In this document: piece by piece, positions 11,016 through 20,890 of the stretch
Position numbering within the stretch: position 1 is the stretch's first letter
Layout: every line of letters begins with the position of its first letter
Assembly: GCA_034698045.1 (NCBI GenBank)
Contig: JAQGAU010000222.1
Coordinates: 1 to 34,052, forward strand
DNA: 34,052 nucleotides
Origin: Paramacrobiotus richtersi
Taxonomy: Eukaryota > Tardigrada > Eutardigrada > Parachela > Macrobiotidae
Direction of reading: 5' to 3'
Program-made: the position numbers and the translations under genes
Notes under the pieces: model-generated
Database searches by the model: none
The model's input: the letters and a program-made list of their open reading frames with translations, nothing else
What the model was told of the DNA's origin: nothing

Positions 11016-13455
11016 ATGACGTCGACTTCATCGGCTGGAAAAGCCAGCCAAGCGGGCACTTCGCCTGTTCAAAATCCCGTCGATGGATGGCAGCAGAAAT
11101 GCAGTAGCTTCGCTGAGTTGGGAAAGATTCTACTGGATAAACGGCACCTGAGCGACGTAGAACTACGTGGTGATGGGTTTACGACGTGGTACTATGATAC
11201 TGTGAAAGCGCACAAGTAAGGCTGAATTCGGCTGAACTAGGACTCTTACCGTCTCCAAGAACTGTTTTCGTTTCTGGTTCAAAACTGACGATACTTCGTA
11301 TATGATAACCTCATTACTGACGTTCTTCTAGGTTAATTCTTGCCGCCAATAGCCCAGTGTTCGAGAAAATGCTTTTCGGGAGCCAGAAGTCGTCCGACCC
11401 CATGCCAGTTGTGCGCATCGCAGCTGAGAAAGCTGTCGTCGAGGTCTTGCTGAAGTAAGTTTGAGTGATTCGCAATTTTTGGAAATCCAGAAAAAGTGCA
11501 AATTTATATTTGCACATGTAATGAGTCATGATGCATGCATCCTACATCGCCTTTGGTGAAGTGTAATATTTGAATGTATGGGTTTGATGTTCTTGCAGGT
11601 TTATGTATGGGTCTGATCAGTCTGGTCTGCTGACGATGGCTAACGCCTTCCAGGTACTCCGTGCATCTGAAAAATACAAGGTGTACATCGGGATAAGCCG
11701 GTGTGAGGCATGGATTAAAGAGAATATGAATGCCACTAACTGCTTGGCATGGCTGATGACTGCCGAAGAATCACAGGTAACCGAAAATGGTTTGCACTTC
11801 TCACTCGAACTCCAAAAAAGGAATTCGATCATCGAATTCAGGAGGTGCAGTTCCGCGCAGAAACTTGCGGCTGTCAACTTATCAAGTGATGCGCCAGCGA
11901 GCAGTTGAGAACCACGACTGATGGCGATTATACTTCGTGTTCTTTTAGGGGGCAAATTCGCAGACGGCTGTTGAAGATCAGTGTTGGAAGTTTGTGGACG
12001 AGTCCGCTGCTGAAGTGTTTCGCTGTCCCAAGTTTTTGGAGATCGACCGGAATCTGTTAACGAATATCTTGAAGCGGAACAGCTTGCGGGTGAATGAAGC
12101 GACCGTCTACGAAGCTGCTATGAAGTGAGTTACTGCTGGTCTCGTCATTTGATCCTTACGTGCTTATGTTTTCGGCTTCGTTTAGATGGGCGTCGAGCAC
12201 CTGCAAGCGCGAGGGTCGAAGTGATAGCGGGACCAACAAACGCACCGCATTGGGGAATGCAGTGTACCAGATACGTTTCACGTTGATGAGTGCCAAAGAA
12301 TTTCATGAAGGACCAGTAAAGGTGTGTAGCAGTTCGAAGTAATTCGATGGATGATTCTTCGCTAGAATAATCTGCGAATTCCAAAGCTCGTACGCGCTGG
12401 GAAGTCCTAAGACGTTATCATTCCCTTGTTGAGCGATGCTTCTATTTTAGAGCGAACTGCTGTCGCTGGATGAAGTGTCTTCTATTACGCTTCACATCGT
12501 TACCGACAAGAAGCCCATCCTGGCATTCGTTACCGTGCCACGCGTTGTCACCGTTCCAAGTGGAACTTTCAAGGTAAACTAGCAGGAGGAAGTTGTTTAC
12601 GCGCGAATATGTTGGAACACGCACTGCGGCGCGTGATACGTCTCTTTTGCATTCGCTGCAGTGCTTTCCGTAGAAGGACAAATGTCAACGAACTCAAAGG
12701 TTGATTGTATATTGGTACAGATAAGCCGTGTTTCTTGACAGGTGGAGAGGTTCGCAAGTACTTACGGCAAACGGATGTATTCCTACGATAACGCGATCGA
12801 TTCGGTCAGGTCAGTATTTACTTACAGTAAGGCTTGTCATCCCGATTAATGCTATCTGCGTTACAGCTTTTCTGTGGACCGCGACATTATCCTGTTGGGA
12901 TGCGAGATTTACACTTCAGGAAAGGACCGCTATACGGTTAAAGTGAAAGTTTTTACCGGAGCGAAGGAGGACGATCCAGTCCATCAAGAGACGGTCACAG
13001 TGCTGCCACTCTCCTGTAAACTTATCACGGGACCAGCTTGCGTGGCCGAGGTTAAATTCAGTAAAGAATTGCCCATTCGATGCTCTACCCAGTGCATTAT
13101 CCAGTGCGATATCAATGTAAGTGTCAATCATGTTTGTAAGATGTTGTTCTATGGATTTTATAACGATTTTTACCATGTGGATTCGAGTTCGTCGTGAAGC
13201 TATTCAGTCGGCGATTACTCACTAGTCTAGCGATTACTCCGATTCGAAGTATTACTGTGTTGTTGGATGTACTCTCAGGGCAAAGAATCCGATTATGGAA
13301 TCACGGGAAAGCGAGAGGCAACGGCTAAAGTCACCCTGGATAACGGTAGCTCCATCCTGTACGGCTTCAGCTTCTCACCGGATCCTGCCCAGGAAAAGTT
13401 TATCCGGACTTCGACCTCGAGTGGACAGATCCCCACCATCCTGTTTCGACCATGA
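11016..13455 (+). CDS. BTB–BACK–PHR protein (gene C, alpha)
   Basis: Nine exons: 11016–11215, 11332–11454, 11599–11776, 11949–12124, 12186–12321, 12451–12573, 12742–12809, 12867–13116 and 13279–13455, giving 476 residues. The domain order matches gene A: BTB ('HLSDVELRG', 'AHK', 'LILAANSPVFEKMLFG'), BACK ('DQCWKFVDESAAEVFRCP', 'YQIRFTLMSAKEFHEGPVK') and PHR ('VERFASTYGKR', 'FSVDRDIILLGCEIYTSGK', terminal 'ILFRP'). Alpha-specific marks are the 'GKASQAGTSPVQNPVDGWQQ' leader, 'MTAEESQ' at the end of exon 3 and 'STCKREG' in exon 5. The ATG is the first in frame and is shared in position with A. The gene appears intact. A CUL3 adaptor role is inferred from the family. Confidence 0.9.
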
Positions 13456-13880
13456 AAGACGGACGTTGAGCTTGTAAGGCAATTAAAGACATCAACCAAT
13501 AATGAAGCTAGCACGAAAGTACCAAATAAACTTCATTAATTCTGCGGCCTGATGTTCTTGCAGGGATGCGCTGGACTGTGAGAAAAGTCGATTAGAAATG
13601 GTTAATTTGTATAAAAGTTGCTGATAATGATTCTGGTAGTTCTTCTGATTTCTTCGCTGTCGTTAAAGGAATGGAAACGATCCTGCCATTATAATTAATA
13701 ACTGCTGTTCTTTTAGATTATCTTACCCGACGAATGTTAATTTTTTTTAGTGGTGCAGGTTAATTTGGCACGGTTTTTGTTATCGCTATTAAACAACCGA
13801 CCCTTTTGTTTCATTATTGAACAGGAACGTTTTCGTTGTCTCTTTGACCGGTGGTTTAGGTTGTACGGCATCTAATTGTA
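13456..13880 (+). repeat. 3' flank of gene C, duplicated after gene D
   Basis: The sequence after the stop codon is collinear with 16940–17350: 'ctagc(a)c/gaaagt', 'gttcttgcaggaatgcgc(t/c)gga', 'gaaggaatgga', 'ttttagtggtg'-like, 'gcacgg', 'aaacaacc' and 'tttgttccgtttt'-like strings follow in order. Part of it is also recognisable after gene A near 6150–6365. Genes C and D were therefore duplicated with their 3' flank. Confidence 0.7.
13525..13530 (+). promoter_or_regulatory. Polyadenylation signal AATAAA, gene C
   Basis: A canonical AATAAA lies 70 bases after the stop codon of gene C, in a reasonable place for mRNA 3' end formation. Confidence 0.5.
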
Positions 13881-13904
13881 AGTACTGCACTTCCACACTG
13901 CGCT

Positions 13905-14140
13905 GCACCAATGCGCTTCGTCTGTGCAGAATCGCGATTGCGGATGACAGCAGAAATAGATAAGAACCGGTTTTGTTACTTGAACGAATCACGCATAAAA
14001 TTTCGATTTGTGATGAAGAAATGTTCCGATGTTGTGAAGAAACTCAGCGTACATCCATGGAGAAAACAGTATAACTTGATGCACGGAGAAAACAGTATAA
14101 CTTGATGATCTGCAGATGTATAAAATCACGGATTCCGCCT
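13905..14140 (+). pseudogene. Decayed fragment of the DUF7042–7045-type gene
   Basis: This stretch aligns with exons 4 and 5 of the first gene (about 1190–1385). Shared strings in order are 'gagaaccggttttt'-like (here 'ataagaaccggttttg'), 'gaagaaa(c)gttccgatgtt', 'gtaagaaa(t/c)tcagc'-like, and the next acceptor with 'ctgcagatgta' and 'atcacggattccg'. Stops, lost bases and a short internal duplication break the frame, and no flanking exons remain. It is a dead relic, not a functional gene, and shows that the DUF7042-type gene once had a copy between array members C and D. Confidence 0.7.
14059..14107 (+). repeat. 26-base tandem duplication inside the relic
   Basis: 'ggagaaaacagtataacttg' plus 'atg' occurs twice, at 14059–14081 and 14085–14107. 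It lies in what would be the intron of the decayed gene and is probably a simple replication slip. Confidence 0.85.
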
Positions 14141-14177
14141 TTAAATCCCATACAATCTGAATACGGGGCCGTACTTC

Positions 14178-14237
14178 CTCAGAAGGCATTTACGTGCTGA
14201 ACTTGTGGCGTTCCACCTACAGTTCGTTACGCCACCC
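14178..14237 (+). promoter_or_regulatory. Conserved alpha-subfamily upstream block (gene D)
   Basis: The block contains 'cagaaggcatttacgtgct' and the core 'gttcgttacgccaccc', matching those before A and C. The core ends about 160 bases before the ATG of gene D. Confidence 0.45.
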
Positions 14238-14397
14238 CTCTGCCCGCATCAGATACGGACCATCATACGATAAAGCTGCACAAGTGAAAAGACGAAGTTT
14301 TTCGCGAAGTTTAGTGTGGTTCTAGGGCCTTTTTATTGAATCAGTTTATTGCCTCGTGATAACCGATTTCCCATAATCCATGACATAAAAAACCATC

Positions 14398-16939
14398 ATG
14401 GCGTTGACGGCTGGAAAAGCAAGCCCAGCGGGCACTTCGCCTGTTCCGAATCCCGTCGACTGTGTGGCAGCAGAAGAGCAGTGGCTTCGTCCTCGAAATG
14501 GGAAGATTTCTCCTGGATAAACAGCACCTATGTGATGTGTTAATACGTTGTGGTGGTCCTAAGGCTTGGCTCATCACCGAGGATATGCAGGCGCATAAGT
14601 AAGGCTGTGTTACGACTAACTGCTGCAAAAACTGACGGTATTTCGGGCTTGCTAAAACGTCATTTGTGGTATTATAGGTTAATTCTTGCTGGCAATAGTC
14701 CAGTGTTCGAGGAAATGCTTTTCGCCAAGCAGTCGTACGATCCAGTTCTTCGCCTCGTAGCTGAAAAATCTGACATCGAGGTCTTGCTCAAGTACGTCTA
14801 CATAACTGACGATTCTTGGATCCCGAAGATTTCGAAATCATATTAAGTGTCCTTGCAGATTTATGTATGGGTCTGATCATTCGGGACTGCTGACGATGGC
14901 TAACGTCTTCCAAGTACTCCGTACAGCTGAGAAGTTCAAGGTGTACATCGGGATCAGTCGGTGTGAGGCATGGATTAAAGAGAATGCCACTAACTGCTTG
15001 GCCTGGCTGATGACTGCGGAAGAACCACTGGTAACCGAGGCTCCGAGAGTGATTTCTCAATAAACAAATCTACATAAAACTTACAAGAACATATATTTCC
15101 AATTCACATCAGGTAGCGCTCCGTGCGGAAACCACTTTTGCTACCGTAGTCGTCGAACTGAGGGAATTATTAAGTAACTAGGGCACAAGTTCAGCTCACT
15201 TATTGCTTTTCTAGGCGACAAATTCGCAGACGACTGTACAGGATGATTGGTGGATGTATATGGACGAGTCCGCTGCCGAAGTGTTTCGCTGCCCCAAATT
15301 CCTGGAGATTGACCGGAATCTGTTGTCGAACATTTTGCAGCGAAACACTTTACGTGTGAATGAGCTGGCCGTGTACGAAGCTGCTGTCAAGTGAGTTACA
15401 ATTTACGGCTTGATTCCTGTGATCAGCAGAAGCTGAACTCACTGCGTCTTATGTGCTCAGTTATTTACGGCTTCGTATTGAAATAGATGGGCGTCCAGCA
15501 CGTGCAAGCGCACGAATCGAACAGATGACGGGAATAACAGACGTATCGTACTGGGGAATGCCGTGTACCAGATACGATTTACCCTGATGAATGCCAAAGA
15601 ATTTCTGGATGGGCCAGCTAAGGTGTACAGCAAGGCGAAGTAGAAAAATAGTTCTTACTAGAATAAGCTTTGTGTTAGAAAGCTCGCGTCGCGCAAGTAA
15701 GTTGTAATTAGCGTCATCATTCTCTTTTTGACGGTATTTGTAGAGCGAGCTGCTGTCGTTGGACGAAGTGACTTCCATTATGCTTCACATCGTTACCGAC
15801 AAGAAGCCGAACCTGGCCTTCGTTACCGTGCCACGAGTTATTAGCGTGCCGAGTGGAACTTTCAAGGTAACGGGAAGTTATTTATTCACGAATATTTCTT
15901 AACCAGAAAGTAAAACTTTCTCGTTATTCTTCTCGGGCTAGGCGTCTACTGCACCACTTGTAATTTTTTTGATCTGTTTTGAAATGATGTATAATGGCAA
16001 AAACGTAGCACTGCATGCGTACTGTAGAAATGCGGGTGTGACCGAACATTTCGTTTGCTTGCGTATGTGCTGCACTGCTTTCGACGTATACAACTTAATA
16101 ATACAAGCAATAGCGAACTTGAAGGATCAGGTTGTATTGGATTACCGGATACGTAGTATTAAGCCTATGGGTGTTTCCTTGGCAGGTGGACAGATTTTCA
16201 AGTACTTACGGGAAGCGCATGTATTTCTACGACGGTGCGATCGATTCGATCAGGTCAGAATGTGGTTTCACTGGCCGTAACTCCTTGTAAATTGTAATGT
16301 TATCTCGGCCACAGATTCTCCGTGGACCGCGACATCATCCTTTTGGGTTGCGAGATTTACACTTCAGGAAAGGATCAGTACAAGGTCAAAGTGAAAATTT
16401 TTACCGGTGCGAATGTGGATCCAATCCACCAAGAGACGGTCACCGTAGCACCGCTCTCCTCTAAAGTTATTATGGGACCAGCTTGTGTGGCCGAGGTCAA
16501 ATTCAATGAAGAGATACCCCTGCGATGCTCCACGCAGTGTGTTATTCAGTGCGATATCGATGTGAGTGTGACACGAGTGTCGGTCAAGCTGACACATGTG
16601 CAAGATGTGCTCAATGTTTGTACGGTGTCTGTATTCTTCTTTCTGAATTTTTTGTTACATCTTTCATCGTTCGGGTTTCCGTTGTGTCGTGATACTTTCC
16701 AGTCGGTGATAGTTGATAGTCAGGTTCTAGGTCTTTATAATGCTGCTGGTTTTACTGTCTAGGGCAAAGAATCTGATTATGGAATCACCGGAAAGGGAGA
16801 GACAACGACCAAAGTCACCCTGGATAACGGCAGCTCCATCCTGTACGGCTTCAGCTTCTCACCTGACCCGGCTCGCGAAACGGTTATCCGGAGTGCGACC
16901 TCGAGTGGACAGATCCCCAGTATCCTGTTTCGACCATGA
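14398..16939 (+). pseudogene. BTB–BACK–PHR paralogue with exon-1 frameshift (gene D, alpha)
   Basis: Nine exon positions are conserved: 14398–14598, 14678–14791, 14859–15030, 15215–15390, 15487–15622, 15744–15866, 16186–16253, 16315–16561 and 16763–16939. Exon 1 is one base out of phase. The frame of the ATG ('MALTAGKASPAGTSPVPNP') ends at a TAA at 14518, while the conserved 'WQQK…FLLDKQHLCDV' frame starts at 14465 without its own early ATG. The extra base lies in 14461–14465 compared with gene C. All later exons and splice sites are clean and in phase, and exons 2 and 3 lack only whole codons (9 and 6 bases). It is either a young pseudogene, an assembly error, or a gene translated from the internal ATG at 14498, which would lose part of the BTB domain. 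Confidence 0.75.
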
Positions 16940-17350
16940 CAGAAATATGTTCTGCTGGTAAGACACTGGTCAACAATAAAACTAGCGCAAAGTTACTAAA
17001 TAAATTAAAATAAATAATTTTACTTTTGTTGTTCTTGCAGGAATGCGCCGGACTGTGGGTCTGATGTCACAAGGGTTGGCTTGTATAATTTCCTGGCACT
17101 TAATGAGCGGTGTTTGCTTCTTATTTTATTGTTGTCCTGTTGGCGAAGGAATGGAATTTTTCTGCCAAAATAATTGCTGTCCTCTTATTGTTAATTTGTA
17201 CTAGTCCGGAGGAATGTTCAGTTTTTTAATGGTGTAGACTTATTCCGCACGGCTTCTTTTATCACTGCTAAACAACCTCTTTTGTTCCGTTTTTGACCAG
17301 GAATCTTTACTTAGTCTCTTTGGCCGGCGGTTTGTTTTGTACGCTACTTT
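16940..17350 (+). repeat. 3' flank of gene D, paralogous to the flank of gene C
   Basis: Collinear with 13456–13880. After 17350 the match with the C flank fades, and no DUF7042-type relic is seen here, so the relic-bearing part is specific to the C–D interval. Confidence 0.65.
16975..16980 (+). promoter_or_regulatory. Polyadenylation signal AATAAA, gene D
   Basis: AATAAA begins 36 bases after the stop codon. Confidence 0.5.
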
Positions 17351-17578
17351 TGGAATTCATTCGCCGAAGAGCGGCACTTCAAAAATAACCAGCTGAACGA
17401 ACTCTTTGGGCTACATAAACATCCAGTTTTAACATTGATTCATGTGTGTATGACTTCAATTATTCGATTTGCCAGTGAAGGATCAAATAAATATATTATA
17501 AATGGAATTTGGAAAGGGTACTTATGGGTGCAGTTTGTCCGCGTACGGTGGCGGTACATTTAACCCCTGCGACGTACG

Positions 17579-17602
17579 CCTCCCGCCCCGGGGCCACGGT
17601 CC
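17579..17602 (+). promoter_or_regulatory. Conserved beta-subfamily upstream element (gene E)
   Basis: The element reads 'cctcccgccccggggccacg', then 'gtcc'. It is followed within about 25 bases by 'actcgctacgccac', a close match to the core upstream of genes A, C and D. Gene E thus carries both shared elements, about 180–230 bases before its ATG. Confidence 0.5.
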
Positions 17603-17659
17603 ATACAAACTGCAGAAGAACTAAAACTCGCTACGCCACAGTCGAATTATAATGGTTTG

Positions 17660-17687
17660 ACGATTGCCTCTTTAAAGAGGCAATCGT
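17660..17687. repeat. Perfect 28-base palindrome upstream of gene E
   Basis: 'acgattgcctcttt' is followed directly by its exact reverse complement 'aaagaggcaatcgt'. It lies 120 bases before the ATG of gene E, between the conserved upstream element and the start codon. No such palindrome was seen in the matching place of the sister genes. Confidence 0.9.
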
Positions 17688-17806
17688 TTGACTGGTTTCT
17701 GCAGTTGTTGGGTTTTATCTTTTTTCGTGTTTCTAGCAAAACAAACACACAGTTCATCTTTCACGCTACACTTTTGGTCATCCTGAGTCCTGTTTCGAGA
17801 AAAATC

Positions 17807-20800
17807 ATGGCATCGAGTCCGTCGACCAGCCGATCTAGCACAGGAGCCAATAATCCGCTTGCTGAGGATTCCGTGTGGGGATGGCAGCAGAATGCTGACA
17901 GTTTCGGGGAACTGGGCAAGTTCCTCTTCGAGAATTATTATCTCAGCGACGTTGTGCTGCACTGCGGAGTGTCAGCTGCTGTGCACATCAAGGCCCACAA
18001 GTAAGACGGAATATAGCATCTACAGAGCCGAAGGGCTCTTGAGTTTCTGTTGGTTGGCTATGAAAATTTATCGACGCTATTCTGTGACCATGCCTGTCGT
18101 GTCGCAGATTTATCCTTGCTGCCAGAAGTCCAATATTCGAGGAGATGTTCTTCGGGGATCAGAAATCGTCAGACGCCATGCATGTGATTTACATGGACGA
18201 AGACAAAGCTGTTCTGGAGATCTTGCTCAAGTAGGACAATTGTTCGGATTTCGATGCAATTAACTTGTCGGAATTGTAATTTCCGCTTCGTTGTTTTCAT
18301 CACTGATGAAAGGTTTTAGCATTTATTTTGTTTAAAAGTAGATATTTCTGTCTTTGTTTCTGCAGATTGATGTACGGATTCGATCATTCTCTTCTGCTGA
18401 CAATCCACAATGTTTCCCACATTATCCAAGCCGCTGAAAAGTACAAGGTGCACGTTGCGATTTCGTCTTGTGAACGATGGATTGTAGCCAACATGAACGC
18501 TACCACCTGCCTCTCCTGGCTGGAGGCTTCGCAGCAGTTCCCGGTAAGTGTTGTGTAGTTTTTCTAATAAAACCATTTTTCCATTATTATGCATATGCTC
18601 GGAATCTGGTTTTGTTACCTGCCTTGTAAGGAAGATTGTTTTTACGCAACCTCCGAAATAGAGACAGTTACGAAAAAATATCGATTTTTTTAAGAAAAGA
18701 CTGTAACGTGAGCAAGTATTTCCTACTGTACCAGCGAATTTTTTAGGCTCGGTCAGACGAAATAACATAGAAAAATTGTAATCTAACACAGCTCAGCAAT
18801 GTATGCGCAAAGAATCCGCGCAAAGAATCCTTTCTAACCATGAATGTCTTGAAATGAAAGTTCTGTGCTCTGTTGTTTTCTAGCCGGGAGTTTCTCGCAA
18901 TGCCACAGCGGAAACGTGTTGGCACTTCATCGACCAGTCGGCTGTTGATGTCATTCGTTCGCCAAAATTCCTGGAGGTCGACCACATTCTGCTGGTGGAG
19001 ATTCTGAAACGCAACACCTTGCGCGTGGATGAGTATGCGGTTTATGAAGCAGCGTTAAGGTGGGTATCGTACTGCAGTTTTTTCTGATCAACTCCTTGCT
19101 GCTTGCTTACATTGATGCATGCAGATGGGCGTGCCAGCGATGTTATTTGTCTAACGCTCCGTCTGACACGAGGCGTGCCGCGCTGGGAGAAGCGCTCTAT
19201 CAGATCCGATTTACATTAATGAGTGCCAAAGAATTCGGAGAGGGACCAGCTCAGGTTTGAACTATGGACTATTGAAATGCTCCTCTGCATGGAAGTTGAA
19301 AACTATTCGTAGTTATTAATGAAAATACGATTTGTGCCTAAAATTAAATGAAGTTGAACTAACTCCCAAACAACAATAGTTATTCCCATGTTAAGAAGCT
19401 GAGAATAAACGGGTATGATCAGTTTCTTTAAACAATCTAGTCAGAAATAATTTCCAGAATAATTTGCCTTAATAGAAGAGTCAACACAGAACTGAACCAT
19501 CGGTTAACTATTGTATGCAGACTAATGCAGTATAATAGAAATGCAGAGGAAGTGGTGTGGTTGTCGTTCCTTGAAAGTTAAAGTATATATTTACTTTACA
19601 GAGTGGAATTCTGGTGCCCGAGGAGGTGTCGTCCATTCTGCTGTATATGGTGACTGACAAGAAACTGCCAATCAAATTCGTCACGGAACCGAGAATTGGT
19701 TTGGCCCGCGGTACTTCGCAGGTAAATGGCCCGGAACGAGCTGTATTCCCGTTACTTGTGTTAGTCATGCAGTAACCATATCATTCTACTAACCGAGGAA
19801 AAAATCTTGAGAATCTGGTTTACTGCGTGTCTAGACGACTACGCAACTTACGCTTGGTAAAAGCTTTACTACTGCACCGCTGGCGAAACATAGAGATACA
19901 GAAGCGTGGGTGAATGGGTGTTCAACAATGATATGCTATATCTTTTCACAGGTGGAAAGTCTTCCCGCTGCTGATGGGGAACGCGTAAGCGAAAGCCCAA
20001 CGCGCGGCATCCGAGTGAGTGCAACCGGTCAAGCAGGCAAAAGTCCAGTTAAACGTAACTTGGACCTAGGTGAGAGCCATACTGTCCGTAATAATATAGC
20101 GCCCTTTCAAACAGGAAATCAGTCCGAAAATGTTCATTTCGAGATACAGAAGATGAGCCGGCTGAGGAGGTACCGAAAGGTCAGCGCCGAAAGACACGGT
20201 CAACCACTAAACAGGAAACGCAACCACCAGCGAAGAAAGCTAAGAAGATTCACAAGAAAGGTATTGTCATTCGAACATAGACGTTGTCACTTTTCTGTTT
20301 CATTGTTTCAAAACACGTGCGGAGCATTGAGTTATATGGGCAGTGGCCTGGTGCTCATTACTTTTTGGCAATTGTACAGAAACCGCATCAACGTCGAAAC
20401 TGGGGGCCGGTGAAGAAACGGAATCTCCAGAAGGCATGTGCGCCGTGGATGCTGTTTTGGGGATGCTGACAGCCAGCGATGGCAAGCCGTTCTATTTGGT
20501 TAAATGGTACAAATATCCCCTGACTGAATCTACATGGGAGGATGGGCAGGCTATGGCCCAGTCGCAGACTGAAATTAACGAATTCCAAAGGAGATATGGG
20601 TAAGAACCGCTGTTTGCCCTTGAAAATTCGTTGCAACTTGGTTAAATTTGCGGTATTTATTTTTCGGTTTTCATATCGAATCTTATGAAAAGTATATAAA
20701 AAGTGTTTTGGATGATCATTGTTCTTACGTTGCTGCTGTTCCTGTCGACGTGTACTTTGTCATTCGAAGGCATTGCGAATAATTCGGTTGGTCTGTTTTT

Positions 20801-20890
20801 TTTTTCAGGAAACCGAGCAAGAAGAATAACTGGAAAGTTCTGTCTCTGGAGGGAATTGAATTCGAGAAGGCTATGGCAGGGAAGGAGTAG
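17807..20890 (+). CDS. BTB–BACK–chromodomain chimeric protein (gene E, beta)
   Basis: Ten exons keep one frame for 483 residues: 17807–18000, 18108–18230, 18366–18543, 18884–19059, 19125–19254, 19602–19721, 19952–20069, 20150–20260, 20380–20599 and 20809–20890. Exons 1–6 match the sister genes exon for exon: BTB about residues 45–165, BACK about 166–267, then 'SGILVPEEVSSILLYMVTD'. Exon 7 begins like the PHR exon ('VESLPAADGER' against 'VERFPATYGRR') and then diverges. Exon 8 is a charged linker with basic clusters ('QRRKTR', 'KKAKKIHKK'). Exon 9 holds a chromodomain, about residues 403–455 ('FYLVKWYKYPLTESTWE'). No PHR remains. BTB–BACK normally binds CUL3 and chromodomains bind methylated histone tails, so a nuclear, chromatin-directed ubiquitin adaptor is the natural inference. 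Transcript evidence is lacking. Confidence 0.8.
19952..20890 (+). other. Foreign C-terminal module of gene E: linker and chromodomain
   Basis: The chromodomain coding core is about 20436–20595. Against HP1-type domains, two of the three aromatic cage positions are present (W426 in 'LVKW' and Y429 in 'YKYP'), while the first, usually Tyr, is Cys404. The 'TWE' strand and the C-terminal helix ('TEINEFQRRY') are conserved. The module has its own introns (phases 1, 1 and 2), so it came from an intron-bearing host gene and not from an intronless retroelement integrase. The basic clusters at residues 358–363 and 375–383 could serve as a nuclear localisation signal. Confidence 0.8.

Larger units (their letters stand above)
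17351..17806. other. Intergenic region between genes D and E
   Basis: No gene was found. It contains the beta-type upstream element at 17579–17602, a core 'aactcgctacgccacag' at about 17625 that resembles the alpha-type core, and a perfect 28-base palindrome at 17660–17687. Confidence 0.55.

Noticed and set aside
14158..14173. Match of 'atacggggccgta' to the centre of the MITE
   Set aside because: Thirteen identical bases without inverted arms or target duplication are not enough to call a second element.
20115..20260. Alternative acceptor at 20113–20114 giving an Arg-rich exon 8 in gene E
   Set aside because: That acceptor puts exon 8 in a frame that does not match the next exon. The acceptor at 20148–20149 joins correctly on both sides and gives a typical charged linker.
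20380..20890. Chromodomain derived from a chromovirus (Ty3/gypsy) integrase
   Set aside because: No integrase, reverse transcriptase or LTR sequence is seen nearby, and the module is split by introns, which fits a host gene better.
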